DNA of 64,000 nucleotides from Anaeromassilibacillus senegalensis (lineage in GTDB: Bacteria > Bacillota > Clostridia > Oscillospirales > Acutalibacteraceae). Made by a program: the position numbers and the translations under genes. Position 1 is the first letter of the stretch. The number at the start of each line of letters is the position of its first letter. The stretch spans positions 620,001 to 684,000 of the forward strand of contig NZ_LN868538.1 of NCBI RefSeq assembly GCF_001261775.1. Reading direction: 5' to 3'. The notes beneath the pieces are model-generated. The model saw nothing but the letters and a program-made list of their open reading frames with translations. It ran no database searches and was not told where the DNA came from. Shown here in pieces: positions 1 through 8,263 of the stretch.

Positions 1-17
1 AAATACCACTGGAAAAC

Positions 18-52
18 AAAAAACAGCCCCGGTGGATTTTTCCATCGGGACT
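18..52 (-). terminator. Rho-independent terminator of the esterase gene
   Basis: Positions 25-36 and 41-52 pair as a 12-bp stem (with G-T pairs) around a four-base loop. Read on the minus strand it is followed by six T residues (A18-A23 on the plus strand). It lies six bases past the esterase stop codon. Confidence 0.8.
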
Positions 53-58
53 GATCGT

Positions 59-847
59 CTAAAGGAGCCGGTCCAACGCTTTTTTTAACGCGCGGTTAAA
101 AAAGGTCCAGTCGTGGACGCCATTCCATTCTTCATACATGGAATCAAATCCAAGCTGCCGAAGGTCGCAGCAAAAGCGCAGGTTATCCTGCCGGAACAGG
201 TCCTTGTCCCCGCAGGCCAGATAAAATTTCGGCCTGTACAGTCCTTTCGCCGCCTTTTTGGCGAGCTCCAGCGGCTCGCAGTCCGGCCGCCAATCCAGAT
301 CTTCCCCGAACATCGCCTGAAAGTCCGTGGGAGTCTGCATGCCGAACCGCTGCTGCAGGGCGGAGAGATCGCCCCGTTCCTGCGCCGCGCGCTGTACGGC
401 AAGCGTTTCTTTTAAATACAGGCAGGCAGAGGAAAACGCTCCGCAGGCGCCGTATTGCTCCGGCTTGGACAGCGCGCATTTCAGTGCGCCATAGCCGCCC
501 ATGGACGCGCCGATGACCGCCGTATTCTCCCGCTCCGATGCAATGCGGAAGACGTTTCGGCAGATTCCCGGAAGCTCCTCCGTCACATAGGTAAAGAATC
601 GCTGCCCATACTGCATGTCTGTATAAAAGCTGCGCGCAACCTCCGGCATGACAAAGACCGCGTTGCTTCCCTCCGCATAAGCGGGCAGCATGGTATAATC
701 CAGCCAATCGCCGCTTCTTCCGCACAACCCATGCAACAGGTAAATCACCCGGTATGCGTCGGAAGCCGGGGCGGCGCCCGGTGTTAAAACGGTAATCCCG
801 GTTTCCATCTCCAACGTCTGTGAAAAGACGTGCCCTCGTAAAATCAT
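59..847 (-). CDS. Esterase, alpha/beta hydrolase (esterase D / tributyrin esterase type)
   Basis: A 262-residue alpha/beta hydrolase of the esterase D/PF00756 type, which hydrolyses small acyl esters. Seen: HGLCGRSGDW near the N-terminus (oxyanion loop), the nucleophile elbow GASMGGYGALK in the middle with Ser as nucleophile, ACGDKDLF as the likely acid segment, and GVHDWTFF near the C-terminus supplying the catalytic His. No signal peptide is seen, so it is probably cytoplasmic. The ATG at 847 is chosen because GGGAGG sits seven bases upstream; a TTG at 868 in the same frame lacks a suitable site. The gene is followed by its own terminator. The natural substrate cannot be inferred; S-formylglutathione hydrolase and short-chain esterase activities are both known in this family. 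Confidence 0.85.
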   Translation of the reverse strand: MILRGHVFSQTLEMETGITVLTPGAAPASDAYRVIYLLHGLCGRSGDWLDYTMLPAYAEGSNAVFVMPEVARSFYTDMQYGQRFFTYVTEELPGICRNVFRIASERENTAVIGASMGGYGALKCALSKPEQYGACGAFSSACLYLKETLAVQRAAQERGDLSALQQRFGMQTPTDFQAMFGEDLDWRPDCEPLELAKKAAKGLYRPKFYLACGDKDLFRQDNLRFCCDLRQLGFDSMYEEWNGVHDWTFFNRALKKALDRLL

Positions 848-992
848 CCTGATCCTCCCGGGCTGCAAATCGCTGCACCAGCGCCCCGCAGCCCTCTCTT
901 TCCGTGATTCAAATCAACTGTATGCGACCACCATCGATCGGCCTTGCCCGCGTGCACCCATCGGTCCTCTCCGGCGGTACGCACCATGCTTT

Positions 993-1421
993 TTACCGCA
1001 GCGCAAAAAGGGGACTTTCCATCATATCCTTCATCCGGCACAGGCAAAAAGGGTGTCCGGCGGGGTCAAGCAGCACTTTCCAGCCGTCGGAAAACTGTTT
1101 CTCCGCGATCGTAGCGCCGCACTGAACTGCATATTGAACCGCTGTTTCCAAATCATTCACGGCGAAGTCCAAATGCGCCATCTGCTGCTGCGCTTCCGGC
1201 TCTTCCGGCCACACAGGCGGTTCATACGCCGGGTTCCGCTGGAACGTAATCCCAGGGTAAGCCCCCTGTGCCACTCCCGGAGCACCGACACACGCCCAAT
1301 CCTCATCATGATAGGCGATTTCCCAATTGAGCAGCGCCGCATAGAACTTTGCCAATTCGTATGGATCTTTACAATCCACCGTAAAGGCATACATTTTAAT
1401 TTTCAGTTCCGGATTCATCAT
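993..1421 (-). CDS. VOC superfamily protein (glyoxalase/bleomycin-resistance fold)
   Basis: A 142-residue protein with the two beta-alpha-beta-beta-beta modules of the vicinal oxygen chelate fold: DCKDPYELAKFYAALLNWEI near the start, MAHLDFAVNDLETAVQYAVQ in the middle and VLLDPAGHPFCLCR at the end. This is the pattern of the many uncharacterised glyoxalase-like proteins, which bind a metal or small ligand. The metal ligands cannot be assigned with confidence. The start ATG is preceded by GGAGGAAATAA, a strong ribosome site. It lies in the same direction as the nitroreductase upstream with a short gap, so the two may be co-transcribed. Function is unknown. Confidence 0.8.
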   Translation of the reverse strand: MMNPELKIKMYAFTVDCKDPYELAKFYAALLNWEIAYHDEDWACVGAPGVAQGAYPGITFQRNPAYEPPVWPEEPEAQQQMAHLDFAVNDLETAVQYAVQCGATIAEKQFSDGWKVLLDPAGHPFCLCRMKDMMESPLFALR

Positions 1422-1454
1422 TTATTTCCTCCAAATAGTCAATGAATTGACCTG

Positions 1455-1976
1455 CTATTTCCTGTATCCGTTGAACCACGCCCGATCCTCGAACGGTTTC
1501 TTCGCCACGCCCGTCACGGGCTTTGCGGGCACGCCCAGCGGCAGGTAAACCGCAACGGTCAAATCGTCCGGCACGCCGAGCAGCCTGCCCATTTCCCCTG
1601 CCTTCTCCCCACGGATCTGCCCTTCAATCCAGACGGATGCATAACCTTTCGCCACAATCGCCAGCAGGATATTTTCCGCCGCTGCAGCGTAATCGTGCAC
1701 ATGGTAGGAAACGCCGCTGGGCGACATCGTCTCTTTGGTCAGCAGCAGGACCGCCGCCGCAGAAGTCTTCATCCACTCTTTTCCGCAGATTTCCGCAAGC
1801 TGCCGGACCAGCGCCGGATCGTCCACCCCTATGAACTGTGTCGTCTGCAGGTTGCAGCCGGAAGGAGCGAGGACGCCCGCCTCCAATATTTCTTCCAGAT
1901 CGGTGCGGGGCACCGGTGCATTTGTGAACAAATTGCGATAGCTTTTTCTGGCGCGGATTGCCTCCATCAGTTCCAT
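1455..1976 (-). CDS. Nitroreductase family protein
   Basis: A 173-residue FMN-dependent nitroreductase-fold protein. Seen: an N-terminal AIRARKSYRNLFTNAPVP segment typical of the family (the R-x-S-x-R FMN phosphate site), LEAGVLAPSGCNLQTTQFIG, and a C-terminal LPLGVPAKPVTGVAKKPFED, matching the usual 'lG.p.....p.r.p.e..v' ending. Members reduce nitroaromatics, quinones or flavins with NAD(P)H as homodimers. The ATG at 1976 is favoured over a TTG at 1979 because GGAG then sits seven bases upstream. The substrate cannot be predicted. Confidence 0.85.
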   Translation of the reverse strand: MELMEAIRARKSYRNLFTNAPVPRTDLEEILEAGVLAPSGCNLQTTQFIGVDDPALVRQLAEICGKEWMKTSAAAVLLLTKETMSPSGVSYHVHDYAAAAENILLAIVAKGYASVWIEGQIRGEKAGEMGRLLGVPDDLTVAVYLPLGVPAKPVTGVAKKPFEDRAWFNGYRK

Positions 1977-2076
1977 CAAAATTCTCCTTTCTGACCTGTC
2001 GGGGCCTTCACCCTATATAAATTTTTTGCAAAGGCATTATGAATGTTCTCTTCTTAGTTTAAACGCTGATTCCGCC

Positions 2077-2115
2077 AAAGTCAAACTTGACTTTTCAAGG
2101 GGATTGCGATAGCAT
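2077..2115 (+). promoter_or_regulatory. Candidate promoter with overlapping 18-bp inverted repeat
   Basis: AAAGTCAA (2077-2084) and TTGACTTT (2087-2094) form a perfect inverted repeat with a two-base spacer. The right arm contains TTGACT, which works as a -35 box with TAGCAT at 2110-2115 after 17 bases. An inverted repeat over a -35 box between divergent genes suggests an operator, but no regulator is identified. Confidence 0.4.
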
Positions 2116-2163
2116 CATTTTACGATAATCACACAAAACATGGAAAGTGAAAAGGGCTCGCTT

Positions 2164-3408
2164 ATGGACTGGAAAACACTGCTCGAAGACCCCGTTCTCT
2201 CGAAAAAAGCTATGCGAAAAATCCTGTTTGTCATTACGTTTACGGTTGTCCTGGTCTACATTGTGTTCCATCTGGAGCAGGCCGGATGGTTCATCGGCTG
2301 GGCGTTTTCTCTGATCAGCCCGTTTCTGATTGGCATTGCCGTCGCGTTTGTGCTCAACGTCCTGCTCAAGCTGTTTGAAGAGCGCATCTTTGGCTTTCTC
2401 AAGCGAAAAAACAGCCGCGTCTGGCGGAAGTGCGGGCGGGCGGTCTGCGTGAGCCTGACGTTCCTCACGGTGCTGCTGCTTCTGGGCGGAATTATCTTTT
2501 TCGTGCTGCCGGAACTGGTTCGTTCCATGCGCGTATTGACGGACGCCATCCCGTCCTACGCTCAAAGCTTTACGGAGTGGCTGAATCAGACGCTGACGCG
2601 GCTGGATCTGGACCAGCTGAAAGACACCGTAATGAAAATCGACTGGACCAACCTGCTTTCCAACGCGACGCAGGCCACCACGGACCTGGTTGGCTCCATT
2701 GCAAACGCCACCATTGGTGTGGCTTCCGGCATTGTTACCTTTATTATGAGCCTGATTTTCTCCGTCTATATGCTCTTCAGCAAGGAAAAGCTTGTGCAGA
2801 ACTTTAAGCGCGTACTATACGCTTACCTGCCGCGCCGGACAGCCTACCGGTTGATCGAGGTAGGCAGCCTTTCCAACAGCATCTTTGCGGGCTTTGTGAC
2901 CGGCCAGCTGACGGAAGGTGTCATCCTTGGCGTGCTATGCTACGTCGGCATGAATCTGATTCAATTGCCCTACGCCCTGCTGATCAGTGTAATCGTCTCG
3001 CTGACCAGTCTGGTTCCCATTTTAGGCGCGTACCTGGGCGGCGCGGTAGGCGCATTTATCCTGCTGATCATCAACCCGCTGGATTGCCTGTGGTTCCTCA
3101 TTTTCCTTGTCGTTTTACAGCAGTTTGAGGGAAACGTTATCTACCCGCGCGTGGTCGGCACTTCCATCGGCCTGCCCGGCATTTGGGTGCTGTTGGCAAT
3201 TCTGGTCGGCGGCGGGCTGGCGGGGATCCCCGGCGTTCTGATCGGCGTGCCGCTCTTCTCCGTTCTGTATGCTCTGCTCCGTTCCGGCACCACCCGTCAG
3301 CTGCGCAAAAAACGGATGACCAACGAAGATGTCCGGCGGAACGCGCCGCCGAAAACCCCGGAACCGCCGGAAAACGACGCCGAACCATTATTTAGCGATA
3401 CTCCCTAA
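2164..3408 (+). CDS. AI-2E family transporter (YtvI/TqsA-like permease)
   Basis: A 414-residue polytopic membrane protein of the AI-2E/UPF0118 family. Hydrophobic segments start at about residues 20, 45 and 95, followed by a soluble stretch with NQTLTRLDLDQLKD, then a C-terminal set of helices including SLTSLVPILGAYLGGAVGAF and GLPGIWVLLAILVGGGLAGI, the conserved core of the family. The tail is charged and proline-rich. The family was named after E. coli TqsA, which affects autoinducer-2 export; other members are sodium/proton antiporters, so the name is not evidence of quorum sensing here. The ATG at 2164 follows AAAGGG at good spacing; the ATG at 2140 has none. It stands alone, divergent from the nitroreductase. 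Confidence 0.85.
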   Translation: MDWKTLLEDPVLSKKAMRKILFVITFTVVLVYIVFHLEQAGWFIGWAFSLISPFLIGIAVAFVLNVLLKLFEERIFGFLKRKNSRVWRKCGRAVCVSLTFLTVLLLLGGIIFFVLPELVRSMRVLTDAIPSYAQSFTEWLNQTLTRLDLDQLKDTVMKIDWTNLLSNATQATTDLVGSIANATIGVASGIVTFIMSLIFSVYMLFSKEKLVQNFKRVLYAYLPRRTAYRLIEVGSLSNSIFAGFVTGQLTEGVILGVLCYVGMNLIQLPYALLISVIVSLTSLVPILGAYLGGAVGAFILLIINPLDCLWFLIFLVVLQQFEGNVIYPRVVGTSIGLPGIWVLLAILVGGGLAGIPGVLIGVPLFSVLYALLRSGTTRQLRKKRMTNEDVRRNAPPKTPEPPENDAEPLFSDTP

Positions 3409-3543
3409 ATTTTTAAATAATCTTTTCCTTTTTTTGCTTTATTTTGTTGTCGGGAAGCGAATTGTTACGAATTGGAATAATTCTCATAAAGATAACGTGT
3501 ATACTTGTCTCATCTATCTTCATCGAAAATGGGAGTTATGTAT

Positions 3544-4785
3544 ATGAACGAGTCGATTGCCCGCAAAAGTATTAATCAGGAAAAAAGCCAGCTGATCAAC
3601 CGGGCGCTGGTTGCGGACCTGCTGCGCCAGGAAGGCGTGTGCTCCCGCGCGACGCTTGCGCAGCTCTCCGGCCTGAAACAGGCGACAATCACCAATATCA
3701 TTGGGGAATTCATTGAGTGCGGACTGGTGGTGGAAACCGGTCTGATGAGCGGCTGCAAGGGCCGGCGTTCCATCGGTATCACGCTGAACGACGACCTGTA
3801 CAAGGTGATCGGCGTGCGCATGACGCGCAGCGCCTTTTACACCAGTTTGGCGGGATTGTCCGGAAAAATCTATGCCGTCAAACAGTATAAGATCAGCCCG
3901 AAGGAAAGCGTGCAGGATACCATTACGCGCATTCGCACCGCCATTAAGACCATTATCCGCGAAAATGAAGGAACCAATATCCCCGCTGTCTGCATGGCGA
4001 TGCCGGGTCCCTACCGGGAGGACCGCGACCAGCTGTTGTTTGTCACGGAGCTGGCCGGCTGGCAGAACTTCCCCATCAAAGAAGCGCTGACCAAGGATTT
4101 TGATATTCCGATTCACATCGTCAACGACGCGAACGCCAGCGCCTTTGCGCAGCTCTGGTACCGCAGCAAAGACTACGGCATTCAGAATATGATCTATGTG
4201 CTGGCCGGGCAGGGCGTCGGCTGCGGCATCATCACCAACGGCAAGCTGGTGCTGGGCCAGCGCGGCATTGCGGGAGAGTTTGGGCACAGCACCATCAATT
4301 ACAAAGGCGCTCTGTGTGAATGCGGCAACCGCGGCTGCCTGGAAAAATACTGCTCCTATCTGGTTTATTATGAAAATGTCACGCGCCGCCTGCGCGCGGG
4401 GGAATCCTCTTTCCTGAGCGAGGACAACCTGACGCACGCCAGTCTCTCCGACGCGGTAAAGAACGGCGATCAGGTCGCCCGTGAGGAATACGAAAAGGTC
4501 TGTGAATTCCTCGCCATCGGCATTGTCAATCTCATCAACCAGTTTAATCCCGGGATGATTGTCATCGGCGACGAGCTGGCGGAGATCGACTCCAGGCTGA
4601 TGCTTTCCATCGTGAAGGAACACGTGCGCGAATGTATCAACCCGCTGATCTACAATGACGTCGTGATTGAAGTCAACGCGCTGCCGGAAAGCCCCGCCCT
4701 GCTGGGCGCCGGCGCCATCGCGGCAAAAAATGTGCTCTCCGACCCGACTAAGCTGATGAAACTGGCCCGGAGCGACGAGTATTAA
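3544..4785 (+). CDS. ROK family transcriptional regulator (NagC/XylR type)
   Basis: A 413-residue ROK protein with an N-terminal winged-helix domain (about residues 10-70; RALVADLLRQEGVCSRATLA followed by LSGLKQATITNIIGEFIE) and a C-terminal sugar-kinase-like domain. The ROK zinc site is seen as ALCECGNRGCLEKYC, and the kinase-like core as NDANASAFAQ and GQGVGCGIITNGKLVLG. Such proteins repress sugar-use genes and are released by a sugar or sugar phosphate. GGGAG at 3531-3535 gives eight-base spacing to the ATG at 3544, better than the in-frame ATGs at 3529 and 3538. No sugar operon adjoins it on its own strand; the oxidoreductase downstream is convergent, so the target is unknown. Confidence 0.88.
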   Translation: MNESIARKSINQEKSQLINRALVADLLRQEGVCSRATLAQLSGLKQATITNIIGEFIECGLVVETGLMSGCKGRRSIGITLNDDLYKVIGVRMTRSAFYTSLAGLSGKIYAVKQYKISPKESVQDTITRIRTAIKTIIRENEGTNIPAVCMAMPGPYREDRDQLLFVTELAGWQNFPIKEALTKDFDIPIHIVNDANASAFAQLWYRSKDYGIQNMIYVLAGQGVGCGIITNGKLVLGQRGIAGEFGHSTINYKGALCECGNRGCLEKYCSYLVYYENVTRRLRAGESSFLSEDNLTHASLSDAVKNGDQVAREEYEKVCEFLAIGIVNLINQFNPGMIVIGDELAEIDSRLMLSIVKEHVRECINPLIYNDVVIEVNALPESPALLGAGAIAAKNVLSDPTKLMKLARSDEY

Positions 4786-4841
4786 TAGGACACTTTTGCA
4801 GCAATCGCAGGGTAAAAAGCAGGAACCACCCCTGAAACGAT

Positions 4842-4895
4842 AAAAGAACGCTCGCGAAATCCAAAGATAAAATGGATTTCGCGGGCGTTCTTTTT
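4842..4895. terminator. Bidirectional terminator between convergent genes
   Basis: An 18-bp stem (one G-T pair) around an 11-base loop, with an A run before and five T residues after the stem, so it can stop transcription from both the ROK gene and the opposing oxidoreductase gene. Confidence 0.88.
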
Positions 4896-4925
4896 GTGCA
4901 GTTATGCAAGGATCGATCTTATGCG

Positions 4926-5903
4926 TCATTCCATTGGATACCGGACGCCCCAGGATGCGCGCAGGCTGTCCATCAGCCCCATCATGCGCAGCGTTTCCGC
5001 GTGCGGAAGCTCCGGGCATTCGGTTCTCTTCTCCGCAATCGCTTTGGCGCAGGCTCTCACCTCGTACTCATAGCCGCTGATTTCGACCGGCACGGGAACA
5101 ATCCGCGGCTCGTCTTCCCCGTCCACATAGACGCGGATTTCCTCCGCATGCCAAAAGTCCTTCAGCGTTAAATGCCCTTTTGTCCCGTAAACCGTCGCTT
5201 CGTTGCGTAAGTTGCAGACCATGGAGCTGGTCAGCATGGCAATTCTGCCGTCCCGGTACTCCAAAATCATGCTGTTCTGCGCATCGACGCCGCGTTCGGT
5301 TTTCACCGCGCGGGAAGTTACGGAGGCAAGATCCCCGCCAAACGCAATGGCGGCAAAAGTCAGCGGATAAATCCCCAGGTCGAGCAGGGCCCCGCCCGCG
5401 AGCACCGGGTCCACCAGGCGCTCATGCCAGGACAGCTCGAATCCAAAGCCGGCTTCCAGCGAACAAAGCGTCCCCAGGATGCCGCTGTCCAACAGTTCAC
5501 GCAGCTTCTGCGCAAAGGGCATATAGCGCGTCCAGACGGCTTCCGTAATCAGCAGCCCCTTCTGCTCCGCGAGGGCGAAAACCTCTTCCGCCTGCTTGCG
5601 GTTGACGGTAAACGCCTTCTCGCACAGGACATGCCGCCCGTGGTTCAGGCAGAGCAGCGCGTGCTGGTAATGATGGGAATGCGGCGTTGCGATATACACC
5701 AGGTCCGTACCGTCGTCCCGCAGCATCTCCTCATAAGAGCCGTACTCCTTCTGAAAGCCGTACTGGCCAGCAAACGATTGCGCGCGGTCCAGATCGCGCG
5801 CGGCGACGGCATAGGGGATCACATCGTCCATCCGGGAAAGGGTATCCGCCATGGTTGCGGCGATTTTTCCCGCGCCTAAAATTGAAACTCTCAAACGTTC
5901 CAT
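4926..5903 (-). CDS. Gfo/Idh/MocA family oxidoreductase
   Basis: A 325-residue NAD(P)-dependent dehydrogenase. An N-terminal Rossmann domain shows VSILGAGKIAATMADTL; the family motif is seen as LCEKAFTVNRKQAEE, with the usual EKP replaced by EKA. The C-terminal alpha/beta domain carries GGALLDLGIYPLTFA with conserved Asp and Tyr (equivalent to the catalytic D-x-x-x-H/Y segment). Related proteins oxidise sugars, trans-dihydrodiols or inositols; the substrate is not predictable here. The ATG at 5903 is preferred because GGAG lies seven bases upstream; the ATG at 5909 would be too close. It is transcribed alone, from a promoter upstream of a structured leader. Confidence 0.88.
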   Translation of the reverse strand: MERLRVSILGAGKIAATMADTLSRMDDVIPYAVAARDLDRAQSFAGQYGFQKEYGSYEEMLRDDGTDLVYIATPHSHHYQHALLCLNHGRHVLCEKAFTVNRKQAEEVFALAEQKGLLITEAVWTRYMPFAQKLRELLDSGILGTLCSLEAGFGFELSWHERLVDPVLAGGALLDLGIYPLTFAAIAFGGDLASVTSRAVKTERGVDAQNSMILEYRDGRIAMLTSSMVCNLRNEATVYGTKGHLTLKDFWHAEEIRVYVDGEDEPRIVPVPVEISGYEYEVRACAKAIAEKRTECPELPHAETLRMMGLMDSLRASWGVRYPME

Positions 5904-5930
5904 TTTCATTCTCCTTTATGTTACCACCGG

Positions 5931-6029
5931 GCCGATGGCCATGCCGCTCTTTTTCAGGAACCGCAGCGGCTGGCTGCATCCGCTGTTCCATCCTGATAAG
6001 CCCTATACAGGGAGCGCACTGCCATCGGC
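5931..6029. ncRNA. Structured leader or small RNA of unknown class
   Basis: Within the 490-base gap before asrA, GCCGATGGC (5931-5939) pairs perfectly with GCCATCGGC (6021-6029). Nested inside are CGCTC/GAGCG, TCAGGA (5954-5959)/TCCTGA (5991-5996), CAGCGG (5964-5969)/CCGCTG (5980-5985) and a small CCCT/AGGG hairpin (6001-6012). The result is a rod with bulges. On the minus strand it is the leader of the oxidoreductase gene, downstream of a TATAAT box. On the plus strand it ends in TCTTTTTATT like a terminator. It does not show motifs I know from SRP RNA, 6S RNA or common riboswitches. Confidence 0.5.
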
Positions 6030-6045
6030 TCTTTTTATTAAATCG

Positions 6046-6054
6046 ATTATATCA
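6046..6054 (-). promoter_or_regulatory. Extended -10 promoter of the oxidoreductase gene
   Basis: The minus strand reads TGATATAAT, an extended -10 box. The -35 region is poor (TTCTTT at 17 bases). Transcription from here would give a leader of about 135 bases containing the structured element. Confidence 0.5.
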
Positions 6055-6300
6055 CACCATACTGTTAAAAAGAACCTTTCTCGCCCTTTTCATACGCCCG
6101 GAACCGTGGGTTTTCTCTCCATTGAAACGAAATATCTTTGGATTCCACGCTTTACAGACAAGGAAAATTCGATTCTGCGATATTGTTCCATCGGCTTTGT
6201 TTTTCTTTTGATAAAGGGAATCTCTTTGTGCGCACCGTCATATTTTTTAGCATGACCGCGTGCATCTAAGCAACGAAGTTACCCCAAAATTTATTTATGA

Positions 6301-6306
6301 TATAAT
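6301..6306 (+). promoter_or_regulatory. Candidate -10 box for asrABC
   Basis: TATAAT at 6301-6306 has only a weak -35 (GTTACC at 6278-6283, 17-base spacing). An imperfect inverted repeat, TTTCAC-T-GTGATA, at 6332-6344 lies between it and asrA and might be an operator. The rest of the gap is AT-rich with no gene seen. Confidence 0.35.
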
Positions 6307-6399
6307 AAAGATTTCTAATTTTTCATTATGGTTTCACTGTGATAAAATAAAAAGAGAATCGGCAAAATATCCAAAAAAATTCATTGGAGGTTGAGCAGG

Positions 6400-7443
6400 A
6401 TGGGATATACGCTCAATACGGCCCAGGCTGACCAAGCGTTACAATCGCTCAGGAGGGACTACCGCGTCTATGGGCCCCGGCGGTTTCCAAAGCAGGGCCG
6501 TTATTCCGACACAGACATAATTCGCTATGCTGAAATCGAACACTTTGGCGATATCGTCTGGGAGGAAAAATCCGACTATCCGGCCAAGGAGGTCATCACG
6601 CCCATACAGCAGTCGATCTTTTACTTTACGGAGGATGAGTACCGGGCCAGTAAGGGTCCGCAAAAGCCCATCCTGCTCCTCGCCCGGCCCTGCGACATCC
6701 ATGCCCAGCATATCCAGGCGAAGATCTACGCGGGCAACGGCGGATACGACGACTTTTATTACATGCGGATCCGGGAACAGGTCACGTTTGCGCTGATGGA
6801 GTGTCCCGGCGGGGACGATACCTGTTTTTGTGTCTCGATGGGCACAAACCGCACCGACGACTACGCGCTGGCAATGCGCTTCCGTCCGGACGGGATGGAG
6901 GTCAAGGTGGCCGACGGACGCTTTGCCCGCTACTTTGACGGTATGCCGCAGCAGGACTATACACCGTCCTTCGTTGAGGAAAACGCCCTGAAGGTTACTC
7001 TTCCCGACCTCTCGGACCGGGATGTGCGCCTGGCCCTCAAAAAGCACCCCATGTGGAAGGAATTTGACGCGCGCTGTATCTCCTGCGGGAGCTGTACGCT
7101 GGCGTGCTCCACTTGCACCTGTTTCACCACCCGCGATCTGATTTACGGGGACAATCCCGAGGTCGGCGAAAGAAGACGGGTCAGCGCTTCCTGCCAGATC
7201 GAAGGCTTTGACCAAATGGCAGGGCAACGGGAGCTGCGGTCCACCGCCGGCGACCGGATGCGCTATAAAGTATTACATAAGTTTCACGATTACAAAGTCC
7301 GGTTCGGGGAACGCCATATGTGCGTCGGCTGCGGACGCTGCACGCACCGCTGCCCCGAACTCATCTCCATCTCCGCGACCATCGCAAAAGTAAACGACGC
7401 TGTAGCGGAAATCAAGGCCGGCATGGCGACCAAAGGAGCGTGA
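6400..7443 (+). CDS. asrA: Anaerobic sulfite reductase subunit A
   Basis: A 347-residue iron-sulfur protein, subunit A of the dissimilatory-type anaerobic sulfite reductase that reduces sulfite to sulfide. It passes electrons within the cytoplasmic AsrABC complex. Seen: ILLARPCDIHAQHI in the middle, then two cysteine clusters near the C-terminus, CISCGSCTLACSTCTCF and CVGCGRCTHRCPE, typical [4Fe-4S] ferredoxin motifs. The length fits AsrA. GGAGG at 6386-6390 places the start at the ATG at 6400 rather than the TTG at 6391 that abuts it. It is first of a tight three-gene operon; asrB follows after five bases. Confidence 0.95.
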   Translation: MGYTLNTAQADQALQSLRRDYRVYGPRRFPKQGRYSDTDIIRYAEIEHFGDIVWEEKSDYPAKEVITPIQQSIFYFTEDEYRASKGPQKPILLLARPCDIHAQHIQAKIYAGNGGYDDFYYMRIREQVTFALMECPGGDDTCFCVSMGTNRTDDYALAMRFRPDGMEVKVADGRFARYFDGMPQQDYTPSFVEENALKVTLPDLSDRDVRLALKKHPMWKEFDARCISCGSCTLACSTCTCFTTRDLIYGDNPEVGERRRVSASCQIEGFDQMAGQRELRSTAGDRMRYKVLHKFHDYKVRFGERHMCVGCGRCTHRCPELISISATIAKVNDAVAEIKAGMATKGA

Positions 7444-7448
7444 AAAAG

Positions 7449-8240
7449 ATGATTCATTCTGTTCAGCCGCAGCCCTGCACCATCCTCAGCGTCCAGAAGG
7501 AAAGCGAACACGAGTGGACCTTCCGCGTGGAATCCGACGCAAAGGTCGCGCACGGCCAGTTCATGCAGCTTTCCATTCCCAAAATCGGCGAAGCCCCCAT
7601 CTCAGTCTCCTCTCAGGGCGAGGGATGGCTGGAATTTACCATCCGTTCGGTTGGCAAGGTGACCGACTGCATTTTCAGTAAACAGCCGGGGGATCTCCTG
7701 TTTTTGCGCGGGCCGTACGGCAAAGGCTGGCCCCTTGATGAGTTAAAAGGAAAACATCTGGTGGTCATCACCGGCGGAACCGGCCTTGCCCCGGTGCGTT
7801 CTCTACTGCGCAAATGTGCGGAAGAGCCCGGCTTTGTGGAGGACGTCCATCTGATCTGCGGCTTTAAAAACGAAGCCGGGATCGTCTTCAACAAAGAGTT
7901 GGAATTGTGGAAAGAATCATTCCACACCATCTACGCGCTGGATACCGACGAAAAAGAGGACTGGCGCACCGGCTTTGTCACTGCTTTCGTAAAGGAAATC
8001 CCCTTTGATTCCTTTGACGGGAATTACGCCGTGCTGGTGGTCGGCCCGCCGCCCATGATGAAATTCACTGGCCTTGAACTGGTGAAGTGCGGGGCGGACC
8101 CGGAAAACATTTGGATGAGCTTTGAACGCAAGATGTCCTGCGCCATTGGCAAATGCGGTCACTGCCGTATTGACGAAGTCTATGTCTGCCTGGACGGCCC
8201 GGTATTCCCCTATACCGTCGCCCGGGACCTTGTGGACTGA
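7449..8240 (+). CDS. asrB: Anaerobic sulfite reductase subunit B
   Basis: A 263-residue FAD/NAD(P)H-binding subunit that feeds electrons from NADH to AsrA and AsrC. It has the ferredoxin-NADP reductase fold: FAD segment ISVSSQGEGWLEFTIRSVGK, then GDLLFLRGPYGKGWP, NAD-binding VVITGGTGLAPVRSLL, and the C-terminal [2Fe-2S] cysteines in CAIGKCGHCRIDEVYVCLDG. It resembles dihydroorotate dehydrogenase electron-transfer subunits, but its position between asrA and asrC settles the name. The ATG at 7449 comes five bases after the asrA stop and is preceded by the GGAG in asrA's last codons. Confidence 0.95.
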   Translation: MIHSVQPQPCTILSVQKESEHEWTFRVESDAKVAHGQFMQLSIPKIGEAPISVSSQGEGWLEFTIRSVGKVTDCIFSKQPGDLLFLRGPYGKGWPLDELKGKHLVVITGGTGLAPVRSLLRKCAEEPGFVEDVHLICGFKNEAGIVFNKELELWKESFHTIYALDTDEKEDWRTGFVTAFVKEIPFDSFDGNYAVLVVGPPPMMKFTGLELVKCGADPENIWMSFERKMSCAIGKCGHCRIDEVYVCLDGPVFPYTVARDLVD

Positions 8241-8263
8241 TTGAAAAGGAAGGAGAATTTCGG

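Noticed and set aside
2164..3408. Quorum-sensing autoinducer-2 exporter
   Set aside because: The family name covers ion and solute transporters of other kinds, and no luxS or lsr gene is near.
5931..6029. SRP RNA or 6S RNA gene
   Set aside because: The GGAAG-type tetraloop region of SRP RNA and the long central bubble of 6S RNA are not seen, and the length is too short for 6S.
7320..7448. Longer N-terminus for asrB
   Set aside because: The frame is open upstream but overlaps asrA by more than 100 bases and shows no homology; the ATG at 7449 fits the family.
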